A stretch of 42,525 nucleotides of DNA from Syntrophorhabdaceae bacterium (GTDB lineage: Bacteria; Desulfobacterota; Syntrophorhabdia; Syntrophorhabdales; Syntrophorhabdaceae). A model generated the notes under the pieces. It had not been told where the DNA came from. It did no database searches and saw nothing but the letters and a program-made list of their open reading frames with translations. The stretch covers positions 311 to 42,835 of the forward strand of contig JAQTNJ010000006.1 in assembly GCA_028713955.1 (NCBI GenBank), written 5' to 3'. Of this stretch, positions 8,897 to 16,847 are shown one piece after another. How positions within the stretch are numbered: position 1 is the stretch's first letter; the number at the start of each line of letters is the position of its first letter. Made by a program: the position numbers and the translations under genes.

Positions 8897-9676
8897 CTAC
8901 TTGAAGATGCCAACGCCGAAAGAAGTATCCTTTAGAGCGATCTTAACGGGAAAACCGTTTTCCCAGAAGATGAAACTTACCGGGATTCCTTTTTCTTTTC
9001 CCCAGACGAAGAGCATCCTCTGATAGAACCTGCTTACCTTATGACCCAAAATTATTTCTTGTAGTGAACCAGCTATATCAATGAAAATGTCGTCTTGCAC
9101 ACGACTATAGATGCAGTAGCGGTATTCTTTCTCTTCCCTCCAATCGCGCATCTTTGTATGCAAAAACAGTCTTCGCTTATCGTATAGGTAATCAGTGACC
9201 CTTTTGGAATCAACGTTCCCATCGGCTGGCACCAAAGCTGTGAGATCTCGGCAAGCGGCGGACAGCTCATCCTCTTTTTCTTGAAGATCGTAGTGTACAA
9301 TAGATCGGCACTTCCTTGACTGGTATACTTGCAGTGCTTCAAAGGTGCGATCAAACTTGTTCTTGTCAAGAATAAGACAACATCCCCTATGATTGTCAGC
9401 GTATTGCGCCCACATCCTGGGCCTTTTGTAGAAATAATCAATTGTATCTGACATGCTAAAACACAATAACCTGAAGGGCTTTCTCAGCTCGCCGTCGTCG
9501 AAAAATATACTGCTGTCCCCGGTAACATTATCGGAAATACGTATCTCAAATTCCGGGTCTGTGTTCTCGAATGGGTCGTTGGTTCGGCCAAACAGACCGA
9601 ACCTCAGTTCTCTCTTTTGAAGGATACCTTCCAAGCCAAATAGGCTGGTGTAATGTCCCAATAGTCTCTTTGTCAT
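8897..9676 (-). CDS. DUF2971 family protein (integron cassette)
   Basis: The 259-residue product has the hallmarks of DUF2971: HYTS near the N-terminus (residue 8), RTNDPFE near 31-37, MWAQYADNHRGCCLIL near 90-105, and a late WREEKEYRY segment. The family is widespread in defence islands and integrons but has no firm biochemical role. The conserved His, Asn-Asp-Pro-Phe-Glu and Tyr positions suggest an enzyme, possibly ADP-ribosyltransferase-like, though that is inference. The start ATG lies at 9674-9676, just after the preceding attC. It forms a single-gene cassette. Confidence 0.85.
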   Translation of the reverse strand: MTKRLLGHYTSLFGLEGILQKRELRFGLFGRTNDPFENTDPEFEIRISDNVTGDSSIFFDDGELRKPFRLLCFSMSDTIDYFYKRPRMWAQYADNHRGCCLILDKNKFDRTFEALQVYQSRKCRSIVHYDLQEKEDELSAACRDLTALVPADGNVDSKRVTDYLYDKRRLFLHTKMRDWREEKEYRYCIYSRVQDDIFIDIAGSLQEIILGHKVSRFYQRMLFVWGKEKGIPVSFIFWENGFPVKIALKDTSFGVGIFK

Positions 9677-9700
9677 TTATGTGTTTTGGTCCCCATCCTC

Positions 9701-9766
9701 AGATAACACACGCATAACCCGGAGTGGCCCGACAGGGACACGATCGGATTCATGCTGTCGTTAGGC
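9701..9766 (-). other. attC site, cassette of the HEPN gene at 9761-10756
   Basis: The plus-strand boxes are AGATAAC (9701-9707) and GTTAGGC (9760-9766), enclosing arms CCCGGAGTGGCCC and GGGACACGATCGG. The TAA stop of the HEPN gene falls inside GTTAGGC read on the minus strand. Confidence 0.8.
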
Positions 9767-10756
9767 GGCAGGTTGTAGGACAGGTAAACCCACTCTCTGC
9801 CTCAAGACATCTAAGAGCGTGCGTCGTGCGATCCCCGCAGCCTTGTCGAGAGCTTTGCGCGGAAGGCTGCCGTCATGCACCAGGGCACTCCGCTGATCGT
9901 ATGCCCATACCGCCTCGCGAGCGCGCTGACGGCACTCTTCATAAGGGAGATTGTCGAGTGCGTCCAGCACTAAACGACGTATCCGCGATCTGAGTGACGT
10001 CTCGCGACGAAATACGACTTCCCTCCTGAGCGACTCGATCGCGTGCCATTCGTCGGTGTCAACGTCATGGCTACTCTCCTCGTGAACGAGCGTCGCATTG
10101 AACGCGTCGAGGAGACGTAAAGCGATCGGATGCTTCTGCTGCGGTTCTGTCAGGACCTCGAGTGCGATAATGTAGGTGAGGAATCGAGATCGACCCGAAA
10201 CCTCTCGGTGCGAATCCGAGAGGAGCTGAACTGCGGTACGGAGACGCTCGTCGAGATAAAGTTTCTCGGCCTGTGCCGTGCTCAGTGCTTGCACAAACGG
10301 AGCGCCAAACAACGCATACGATTCTGAGACGGTAGCGCGAGCGTCCCCCATGCCGACTAAACAATAATTCTTGCCAGTTGGAATCACGCAGGGGTGACCG
10401 CCATCGCCGAGCGCATGCAGAGGTTCGGTCGGCTCTGGCATGCCGAATGACTTGGCGACGTTCGCGGCAGCTTGTAATGGATCTGCAGGGAATGTAAGGT
10501 GGCTCCAAGTCATCTCAGCCGTGAAGCCGGTGCCGCGCGTTATGGCTGCCCAAGCGAGTGCCCCCCACACACGCGGAAGAAACGTTTCCGCGTCCTCGTG
10601 AGTGGGGAAAGGGCCAATTCGTAGGATAGCCTCAGGGGGTGACCAGGTGAGGCGGACAGTCAGCTCACCACACTGGAAAGCCACCCCGCCTTCAACGTCG
10701 CTGAAGGGGTGCGTCGGGCGAAACGGGAATCTCAGTTCGTAGCCGTCTTGCCTCAC
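9761..10756 (-). CDS. ApeA-like HEPN-domain protein (integron cassette)
   Basis: The product is 331 residues from GTG at 10754-10756, preceded by AGAAGG. The open frame extends further upstream only by running into the inserted IS1182 element, so the GTG start inside the cassette is preferred. The C-terminal half resembles an Apea-type HEPN domain: RSRFLTYIIALEVLTE, then RREVVFRRETSLRSRIRRLV, then RSALVHDG, which holds the R-x4-H motif (about Arg289, His294) used by HEPN ribonucleases. ApeA relatives are anti-phage abortive-infection proteins. The gene is visibly more GC-rich than its neighbours, in keeping with independent acquisition of cassettes. RNase activity is inferred from the motif. 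Confidence 0.78.
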   Translation of the reverse strand: MRQDGYELRFPFRPTHPFSDVEGGVAFQCGELTVRLTWSPPEAILRIGPFPTHEDAETFLPRVWGALAWAAITRGTGFTAEMTWSHLTFPADPLQAAANVAKSFGMPEPTEPLHALGDGGHPCVIPTGKNYCLVGMGDARATVSESYALFGAPFVQALSTAQAEKLYLDERLRTAVQLLSDSHREVSGRSRFLTYIIALEVLTEPQQKHPIALRLLDAFNATLVHEESSHDVDTDEWHAIESLRREVVFRRETSLRSRIRRLVLDALDNLPYEECRQRAREAVWAYDQRSALVHDGSLPRKALDKAAGIARRTLLDVLRQRVGLPVLQPAA

Positions 10757-10786
10757 TCGATCACCTTCTGCAATTGGCTGCCTAAC

Positions 10787-12586
10787 GAGCCTGTAGAAAA
10801 ACCCCTTTTTCAAAATGTTCCTCCCCTGTGTTTCCTCATCCGCTGCCTTCGGTCAGGCCGAAGGCGTTCTCTCTCGACCTGTCTCATTACTTCATTTCAG
10901 CAATGAGCACCTCTCCGCTACGGTATTCCGTTTTCTTTGTCTGCCCTTCATGTTTCCTTTTCCTCTTATGCATACCCGTATCCATACCGGTGCACCTTGA
11001 GGAGATTGTGGACCGTACAGTAGAGAAGCCACTGGATGTTCACCTTCTTCTTCCCTCTGATGGTGAATCTATCAAGTCCTAGGGTAGAGCAGATGTTCGC
11101 AAATACCGGCTCTACGGTGACGATCCTTCTGTTATAGATGAGACGACCCGATAACGAGTCGATCTTCTTTTTCATCCTTTCGGCGAAGCTCTTCAATCTT
11201 CCCTCAAAGAAGTAGACCTGTCGTGTCTTCGTACGGTCGGGGTATCTGAGACATTTACTGCGGAGATCACAGAAGGGGCAGTCGGTATCGCGCCCCCTGA
11301 ACTTGACGGCTCTGTTCCCTTTGACCGTCACGCTGCTTCCATTGGGGCGCAGATGTTTGCCGGCAGGACAGGTACAGGTCTTCTTATCCTCGCTTAACGT
11401 GAAGAAGCGGGTGGTGAAGGCAGTGGTGGCGGTTCCGTAGCAGGCGGCATACTCTTTCCTGAAGCGTTCCTTATAGCGGTCTCTTTGGGAGAAGCGGGGA
11501 TCCCTTTTCCTCATCCGGTTGTCTGCGACGTAGGCGTCTATGCCCTCCCGGTCGAGCATCTCCATGTTCTTTTCGGAGTGGAAGCCTGAGTCTGCGGTCA
11601 GGGTGGTTTTCTCGAATATGTTGGCATCGCCGATGGCGGTGAAGTTCTCCTTAGCGCCTTCTATCATGGGTTGAAGCAGGGCCTGTTCCTGGGGTGCGCC
11701 ATAGGCTCCGGCATGGACGATAATCTGGTGCTTTGCGTCTACTACGGCAAGACCGTCACAGCCCTGAACTATACCGTGGGAAGTCTTCATCTTTGCGCTT
11801 TCGTTGTCGGTGATGTTGCTCTTTATGGGCGTGCCTCTTTGACCGGGCCTGTCGTCGTTCTCAGCAAGGAAGGTTCGGATCTTCTTTATGTTCTCCGTGA
11901 GGGTGGTTATGTACTTCTCTTCCTGGGGAGGGAGGTTCTTCTCGTCCGTCTCCTTGTGGCGGGTCATGATCTGCCTTAACGCCTCTTCCATCTTCCCTTT
12001 CTTTTTCTGAAGCTCCGCTTTGGTTCCGCTCCATTCCTTCGAGGCGTTCGAGGGAAGCTTGACGCCGTCTACAGCAAACATCTCCTTGCCGATGAGGTTC
12101 ATCTGATCACAGATAAGGAGGACTTCACAAAAGAGCTTCACAATCTCTGCATCGAGGGTAGAGATAAAATCGGCGATGGTGGTGAAGTGGGGATGGGTGT
12201 CACAGGAAAGGGCCATGAAGATAATGTTCTCTCTGCAACACTGCTCAATCTTCCTGCTTGAGGTGATGCCCCGGGAGTAGGCATAGAGGACGATCTTTAA
12301 AAGAACGGCAGGATCATAAGCAGGGGCCCCGGTTTCATCATTCACGTAGCGGGTATCGAAGGCAGAGAGATCGAGTTCGTGGTCGATGAGGTAATTGAGG
12401 GTATACTCGAAGGTGCCCGGGAGGATCTGTTTGTCGAAGGAGATGGGAATGAACTTACCCTGGTGGTAGTTGTACTCCTTATATCGTGCCATCCATTCCC
12501 CCCTTGATATCAGGCTTTTCGCATCATTTTCTTTAAAGAAATACTACCATGATCGGAGGTATTTTTGGAGCTTTTTCTACAGGCTC
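10787..12586 (-). mobile_element. IS1182-family insertion sequence, 1800 bp
   Basis: The ends are the 15-bp inverted repeats GAGCCTGTAGAAAAA (10787-10801, and its complement ending at 12586). The element is flanked by AAC at 10784-10786 and 12587-12589, read as a 3-bp target duplication. It holds one full-length transposase gene. The insertion interrupts the outer box of an attC and should hinder that cassette's excision. Confidence 0.85.
10966..12492 (-). CDS. IS1182-family transposase
   Basis: The product is 508 residues from ATG at 12490-12492 after AAGGGGGG. The N-terminus (YNYHQGKFIPISFDKQILPG, then AYDPAVLLKIVLYAYSRGI) is typical of the DUF772-type domain of IS1182/IS5-like transposases. 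The centre holds acidic residues of a DDE core (FAVDGVKLPSNASKEW and LTADSGFHSEKN). The C-terminal part has a cysteine cluster (CTCPAGKHLRPNG, CPFCDLRSKC) and a helical LIYNRRIVTVEPVFANIC segment usual for the catalytic Glu region. No frameshift is seen, so the element may be active. Confidence 0.92.
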   Translation of the reverse strand: MARYKEYNYHQGKFIPISFDKQILPGTFEYTLNYLIDHELDLSAFDTRYVNDETGAPAYDPAVLLKIVLYAYSRGITSSRKIEQCCRENIIFMALSCDTHPHFTTIADFISTLDAEIVKLFCEVLLICDQMNLIGKEMFAVDGVKLPSNASKEWSGTKAELQKKKGKMEEALRQIMTRHKETDEKNLPPQEEKYITTLTENIKKIRTFLAENDDRPGQRGTPIKSNITDNESAKMKTSHGIVQGCDGLAVVDAKHQIIVHAGAYGAPQEQALLQPMIEGAKENFTAIGDANIFEKTTLTADSGFHSEKNMEMLDREGIDAYVADNRMRKRDPRFSQRDRYKERFRKEYAACYGTATTAFTTRFFTLSEDKKTCTCPAGKHLRPNGSSVTVKGNRAVKFRGRDTDCPFCDLRSKCLRYPDRTKTRQVYFFEGRLKSFAERMKKKIDSLSGRLIYNRRIVTVEPVFANICSTLGLDRFTIRGKKKVNIQWLLYCTVHNLLKVHRYGYGYA

Positions 12587-12696
12587 AACGCAAAGCTAAG
12601 CCGGAGCGTAAGCGATCGGCTCCAACGTCTGGTTGGGCACTTTTCCTATTATGTTCGGCGCAAGGTACACCGGCCCCTTCTTCACAAAGACTATAC

Positions 12697-13356
12697 TCAT
12701 CTCCTTCTTTGAATGGCGAGATCAACCATTTCCTCTGGTTGAATTGGCGCGTCTTTTACGCCAAGCCATTCAAATAGCATTTTTGCGCAATCCTGTTTTA
12801 TCAAAACGAATATTCGGTGCATGCCTTCATAGGAAACGTGAACTGGCTGATCGACAACGAGCATATCGCTTAGTTTCTTCAAGTCCTTCTGTTTTTCGGA
12901 ACGTATAATGCCCTTTGAATGGAGAATCACATTTCTTAGGATGCGCAGGTCACCCATTATGTCTGACCGTATTTCCTGTAATTCAACACCCTTTGAGGCC
13001 GCCAAACGCGGCCTAATCTCTTCTTCCCAAAACGTGAATAGAAACACTATGACTGCTTGTGAGTGTTGCTGTTCGTTAGAACCCCCTTGAGAATTGGCAG
13101 CTATATAGTCAGTTGCACGAATTATGCGGTTGTGGATCACGTCTGGTTGTGTTGGATCTTCATAGCTGGCATAAACAACCACACGTTGTCCACTGTTATC
13201 AATACGAGAATCTATGGGCCGACTGATTCGGTGAACTTGTCGTTCAATACGCGTGTGGTGTCCTGCAAACCCTGCAAGGGCATCCATGTAAACACCAACT
13301 TGGCGATTCACGAAGTCTATGTATTCACGAATTATGTCGTCGAAGACTTCACTCAC
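12697..13356 (-). CDS. HEPN-like protein of unknown function (integron cassette)
   Basis: The product is 219 residues. The GTG start at 13354-13356 has a GAGAGGA site at normal spacing. The middle reads FWEEEIRPRLAASKGVELQEI, then DLRILRNVILHSKGI. This contains an R-x4-H motif (Arg141 to His146) within a helical region, as in HEPN ribonucleases, and the FWEE-x-IRPRLA lead-in is common in small HEPN proteins. The N-terminal 80 residues are not recognised. Cassette context and the HEPN motif suggest a defence or toxin-like RNase. The gene's attC was split by the IS1182 element. HEPN assignment rests on motif and helix pattern only. Confidence 0.6.
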   Translation of the reverse strand: MSEVFDDIIREYIDFVNRQVGVYMDALAGFAGHHTRIERQVHRISRPIDSRIDNSGQRVVVYASYEDPTQPDVIHNRIIRATDYIAANSQGGSNEQQHSQAVIVFLFTFWEEEIRPRLAASKGVELQEIRSDIMGDLRILRNVILHSKGIIRSEKQKDLKKLSDMLVVDQPVHVSYEGMHRIFVLIKQDCAKMLFEWLGVKDAPIQPEEMVDLAIQRRR

Positions 13357-13411
13357 GGTTTTCCTCTCGAGTGCTTCGTGCTATTTTGTTGTTAAAGGCC
13401 CATCCGGTGCC

Positions 13412-14119
13412 CTATCCTACACCCTGTAGGCCCCTTCTGAGGGCTGCCTTTTGCTCCTTCGCATAGTCCGCATCCACAGCTTTCAGCAGAAGAAGTTCAT
13501 CGTATGTAGCGTCGAACATTTTCAGCAAGTCGTTTCCAGGTCCCATTGGATTGAGGACGCCTCTGTAGATGTGATACTGACCAGATTCCAGCAAATCTCC
13601 AGCGATGTTTCCTATTTGGCTGTAGACCCATTCACGAGGGGTCCGGCCACCGCTTTCTCGAATCATACTAATCAGTGCTTCAGGATTTGAACTAACAGAT
13701 TTCTCGATCATGTGTCTGACCATCTTAAATGCCTCGGTCTGAAATCTATGCCCTGCTTCATCAAGTGCGCTTAATGCCTCCTTTACCTCTTGGGGGACAG
13801 TGGTCTGTTCATTACCCTCAGACAATGAGACTTTTTCTCGCGCTAACCAACGTTCTAACTCGACGAAGTCCTTGAAAGGGGTAGAATGGACTGGCTTTAG
13901 TAAGAAAACCTGCCCCCTTGCGTGAGAAATGCGTACTTCTATTCCGTCGCGCCCCAAGCAGACGTCTTTAAAACCTTCTTCGCTGTTCATTCGTCCAATC
14001 ACGTTCCAGTTCATATTGGCTGCTTGCCGACCTAATGTGTGTGCAGGATGCGTGTATGCTCGCCATAGAAATCTGAGAACAAGAAAAATGGCAACGGCAC
14101 CCAATATCCAGAATATCAT
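13412..14119 (-). CDS. membrane-anchored protein of unknown function (integron cassette)
   Basis: The product is 235 residues from ATG preceded by AAGGAG. One N-terminal transmembrane helix covers about residues 2-20 (FWILGAVAIFLVLRFLW). The remainder is soluble and mostly helical, with no recognised motif. No clear attC lies between its stop (13412) and the next gene (13356). Either its attC is degenerate or it shares a cassette with the HEPN-like gene. Confidence 0.6.
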   Translation of the reverse strand: MIFWILGAVAIFLVLRFLWRAYTHPAHTLGRQAANMNWNVIGRMNSEEGFKDVCLGRDGIEVRISHARGQVFLLKPVHSTPFKDFVELERWLAREKVSLSEGNEQTTVPQEVKEALSALDEAGHRFQTEAFKMVRHMIEKSVSSNPEALISMIRESGGRTPREWVYSQIGNIAGDLLESGQYHIYRGVLNPMGPGNDLLKMFDATYDELLLLKAVDADYAKEQKAALRRGLQGVG

Positions 14120-14142
14120 GGCTATGTCTCCTTATTTTTAAT

Positions 14143-14204
14143 GCCCAACAAAAAGCTCACCGACGCGGGGTTCCTTCCGCGTTCGGTGCAGCGGCTGGTT
14201 CGGT
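14143..14204 (-). other. attC site overlapping the end of the gene at 14157-14969
   Basis: The plus-strand boxes are GCCCAAC (14143-14149) and GTTCGGT (14198-14204), with arms CACCGACGCGG and CCGCGTTCGGTG making a strong hairpin. The 3' end of the upstream gene is translated through most of it. Confidence 0.75.
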
Positions 14205-14969
14205 CACTTTTATCTGGGTTTGTTGTGCCCTGTCAGGGATTTGTAACGTATATCCCATAACTATCAGCGCAGCCAGCACAGCAACAGCGAAAACGATAAA
14301 TCCCCTTATGCTAAATCCATAGCGACGTTGCACTGAGGTCTTTCGTTCCTTTTCAATCTCTTCAGGAATATCCAATGACGCAGTTCCTATTTGAGGAAAG
14401 TAACCGATGAGGAATACAACTCCAGCTATAAGAAACAGCACGGGCGGAATAAGGGCGAGAAGCCCGACCTGAAAAGTCGGGACGTATTTCTCGGGCAGAA
14501 TGAACTTCAGGAGAGCCAGGTAAATAGGTATAGCACTCATTGATGTCCCAATCATAAACTTACAAAACTCACGTCCGACGCCAATAGACTCGATCAACAT
14601 CGACTTGCCAGCCGCATAGATAGCCTGATTGGTTGGTGAAACTAAAGTAACATCTTCAGTGGGTATGATGGAGTCTGTCCTGTCCTCAAGTTTAGGAGTC
14701 TCTCTGTCATTTCCAGCCTCCTCTGCTATGTCGATGACTTTCACATCTTTGATTCTATTTGAGGAAGTATCTTGAAGATAGAATGTGCCCTGGTACTGCT
14801 CGTGCTTTACTGGACAAACAAAAAGGCGCGTAACTTTTACGGTACGGGGCTGCTCAGGCGTGTCAAACGAACCCATCCATTTCATCAAAATGGTACGCTC
14901 TACCTCAAGTTTATAGTAATGTGTTGCTCGGCAATGCGGGCAGTTTCTTATACTTACTATCTCTGCCAT
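14157..14969 (-). CDS. multi-pass membrane protein with N-terminal zinc-ribbon-like motif (integron cassette)
   Basis: The product is 270 residues; the ATG is preceded by GGAGGTGAT, a near-perfect ribosome site. The N-terminus has CPHC at residues 9-12 and a single Cys near 51, perhaps an incomplete zinc knuckle. Hydrophobic stretches lie at roughly residues 141-156, 164-190 and 223-242. The last 15 or so residues (AAAPNAEGTPRR) are encoded by the attC itself, so the reading frame runs through the recombination site to a TGA at 14157. No family is recognised. Membrane cassettes of this type may be envelope or defence effectors, but that is a guess. Confidence 0.6.
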   Translation of the reverse strand: MAEIVSIRNCPHCRATHYYKLEVERTILMKWMGSFDTPEQPRTVKVTRLFVCPVKHEQYQGTFYLQDTSSNRIKDVKVIDIAEEAGNDRETPKLEDRTDSIIPTEDVTLVSPTNQAIYAAGKSMLIESIGVGREFCKFMIGTSMSAIPIYLALLKFILPEKYVPTFQVGLLALIPPVLFLIAGVVFLIGYFPQIGTASLDIPEEIEKERKTSVQRRYGFSIRGFIVFAVAVLAALIVMGYTLQIPDRAQQTQIKVTEPAAAPNAEGTPRR

Positions 14970-14994
14970 GGATCACCTCCATCGAGTTTATTAG

Positions 14995-15060
14995 ACCGAA
15001 CGCCATGGTCACCGGCGTGGCGTGCTGTTTTGCCACGTCCGGTGCACCTATTTGTTGGGC
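14995..15060 (-). other. attC site, cassette of the gene at 15111-15776
   Basis: The plus-strand boxes are ACCGAAC (14995-15001) and GTTGGGC (15054-15060). Arms CACCGGCGTGGCG and GCCACGTCCGGTG flank a TGCTGTTT loop. It is close kin of the site at 8795-8860. Confidence 0.85.
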
Positions 15061-15110
15061 AGTTTTGTTAAACACGCGTCGGTGGCCGGTTACTTACGTT
15101 CCGCTCCAGA

Positions 15111-15776
15111 TCAGTTGGGATTCCATTTCATCTCAAAACCTCTTTTCCCGCCAGGACTCTTGAAAGTACCTGATCGTATACCGATTCCAAGTCGAACTTC
15201 CTCAAACCCCACAGACTCAACTAAGACTTTATAGTCGTAATCAGGTCGGATTACCGAGGCAGAGTAGCCAGGCGTAAGTATGACGGGTTGAATACCCATG
15301 CCCTTAAGGCTACCATCACTATATAACGGTTTGGGATACTCCACCATCACGGACACGCAGGGCTGCTTCCCCTTCGCCTTATCTTGCTCGTACGTGTACA
15401 CTTTTGACACATCCGCGATGAAGCAATCATCAAATAGGCAGCTTTTGAGCTTTGCGCCATTGGTCTTGTTAACAAGAAAACTACGGTATATCCAAACATC
15501 CGGCCCGTAATCGGCCGGCACCTGATTCTTTGTTCTAAGCTCCTTGACTAATGCCTCAGCCCTTATGCGGTCTGTTTCTGAAATTTCGAGTTTCTTGGTA
15601 ACCGATTCCAATTCACGGCGCAAATCAGAGATAGCCTTCTCCTTTTGTTCGAGTGCGAAACTCCTCGGGGAAACCTGAACGTTGCTGCTTATCGCCCATA
15701 CTATACTTGCAGTGGCAACAATAACCGATAGGATGAAAGCTAAAGGATGGTTTTCTATTTTCTGTTTAATGTTCAT
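15111..15776 (-). CDS. single-TM coiled-coil protein of unknown function (integron cassette)
   Basis: The product is 221 residues. An N-terminal transmembrane helix covers about residues 11-30 (PLAFILSVIVATASIVWAI). It is followed by a coiled coil at about 40-82, rich in Glu, Lys and Leu, and a C-terminal soluble domain with several beta-like stretches. No recognised motif is present. The start ATG lies 17 bp after the first base of the adjoining attC core box, giving a very short leader. The topology suggests a membrane-tethered, oligomeric periplasmic or cytosolic domain. Confidence 0.6.
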   Translation of the reverse strand: MNIKQKIENHPLAFILSVIVATASIVWAISSNVQVSPRSFALEQKEKAISDLRRELESVTKKLEISETDRIRAEALVKELRTKNQVPADYGPDVWIYRSFLVNKTNGAKLKSCLFDDCFIADVSKVYTYEQDKAKGKQPCVSVMVEYPKPLYSDGSLKGMGIQPVILTPGYSASVIRPDYDYKVLVESVGFEEVRLGIGIRSGTFKSPGGKRGFEMKWNPN

Positions 15777-15787
15777 TCTTTATCTCT

Positions 15788-15850
15788 GCCCAACAAAGGC
15801 GTCAGCGGGAGCCGGGTTTATTGGCGATCCGCTGCACGCGCTCGTTAGCT
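15788..15850 (-). other. attC site overlapping the end of the gene at 15802-16755
   Basis: The plus-strand boxes are GCCCAAC (15788-15794) and GTTAGCT (15844-15850), with arms GCGTCAGCGGGAGCC and GGCGATCCGCTGCACGC. The upstream gene's stop lies inside it. Confidence 0.85.
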
Positions 15851-16755
15851 CTTTGCCTTTGCAGTATTCTGTTCTTTCTTCTCAATTGGTAGTTGCTTAT
15901 CCTGGTCATTATTGGCCCACCAACATGATAAACGAACCAGTTATAATAACGTGCTTCAATGACGGTTTTGTAATCTCGCTCGTAAGCTTCGTTCCTCCAA
16001 GTCTCGATGTCGTGGACGACGATGTCTTTACAGTCTAAAAGGGCCTCGCCAACCTGATTGTTCAGATATTCCTCCAAGGCTTCCTTGGAAGCCAAAGACT
16101 CTTTCGTAAGACGAAATCTCTTGAACTTCTTGATTTCGTAATCTCGGGGGTAGATGGGCACAACTTCCTCTTTTCCCTTGTCCATCTTGAACTCAACGAT
16201 GTATTTTGCATTTATTCCGTAAGACTTTCCCTTGTAGATGGAACGCACGGGTCGTATTACGGCTGTCATGTGGTTCCTAAAAAAATCAATAACTGGATCC
16301 CAGAACTCGATTCTCGAACTTATGACATATTTTCCATCCGAAGTAGAAAGAACAATCGTTTTCTTGACCTTCTTGTTACTGAAGAGCCTATTAATATCGA
16401 TCCTATCCAAGTTTATTCCGTAGAAATCGATAGGATCGTATTCCTTTTTGTATGCCTCGAATGGTTTCAGTATCAGCGGCTTATCTTCGAAATCCTCGAT
16501 TTCAACAAAGTAATTGTGTCCAAGCCTCAAGTATACTTTGAAAACGACAACTGCCCGATCTTTCAGATTCTCCAATGTTATACTAGTAATGTATTGATCT
16601 TCGCATGCCTGGCTGGCCGAGCAAAACCCGTATGATCCCCTTATGTTAGCACCAGACTTCAGAAGATATGTCTTTGCAGTATATACCAGCGCAATGACTG
16701 AAATAATCATTGCAACGATAGAAACTGCTAAGGACGTTAATGATTCTATTGTCAT
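15802..16755 (-). CDS. N-terminally membrane-anchored protein of unknown function (integron cassette)
   Basis: The product is 317 residues. One transmembrane helix covers about residues 7-27 (TSLAVSIVAMIISVIALVYT). The rest is a soluble, beta-rich then helical region with no recognised motif. Its C-terminal tail (RANERVQRIANKPGSR) is encoded by the attC, read through the core box to a TGA at 15802. The ATG overlaps the stop of a four-codon open frame that has a better AAGGAG site, so initiation may be coupled. It may be an effector-type cassette protein, but function is unknown. Confidence 0.6.
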   Translation of the reverse strand: MTIESLTSLAVSIVAMIISVIALVYTAKTYLLKSGANIRGSYGFCSASQACEDQYITSITLENLKDRAVVVFKVYLRLGHNYFVEIEDFEDKPLILKPFEAYKKEYDPIDFYGINLDRIDINRLFSNKKVKKTIVLSTSDGKYVISSRIEFWDPVIDFFRNHMTAVIRPVRSIYKGKSYGINAKYIVEFKMDKGKEEVVPIYPRDYEIKKFKRFRLTKESLASKEALEEYLNNQVGEALLDCKDIVVHDIETWRNEAYERDYKTVIEARYYNWFVYHVGGPIMTRISNYQLRRKNRILQRQRANERVQRIANKPGSR

Positions 16756-16783
16756 ACTGGAATCATCTGTCTCCTTTACATGG

Positions 16784-16847
16784 AGCTAACGTGGGCATAA
16801 GCGGGAAGCCCGTTTTTTGGGCGATCCGCTTCATGCCGTTGTTAGCC
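16784..16847 (-). other. attC site, cassette of the CD-NTase/SLATT pair
   Basis: The plus-strand boxes are AGCTAAC (16784-16790) and GTTAGCC (16841-16847). Arms GGCATAAGCGG and CCGCTTCATGCC are separated by a GGGAAGCCCGTTTTTTGGGCGAT region. This is one of the most canonical sites in the array. Confidence 0.88.

Larger units (their letters stand above)
10780..12638 (-). other. attC site split by an IS1182-type insertion
   Basis: The plus-strand outer box GCCTAAC (10780-10786) is separated from the rest of the site (12587-12638, ending GTTGGGC at 12632-12638) by the inserted element. Removing the element and one AAC copy restores GCCTAACGCAAAGCTAAGCC, a normal attC beginning. The site belonged to the cassette of the gene at 12697-13356. 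Confidence 0.75.
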
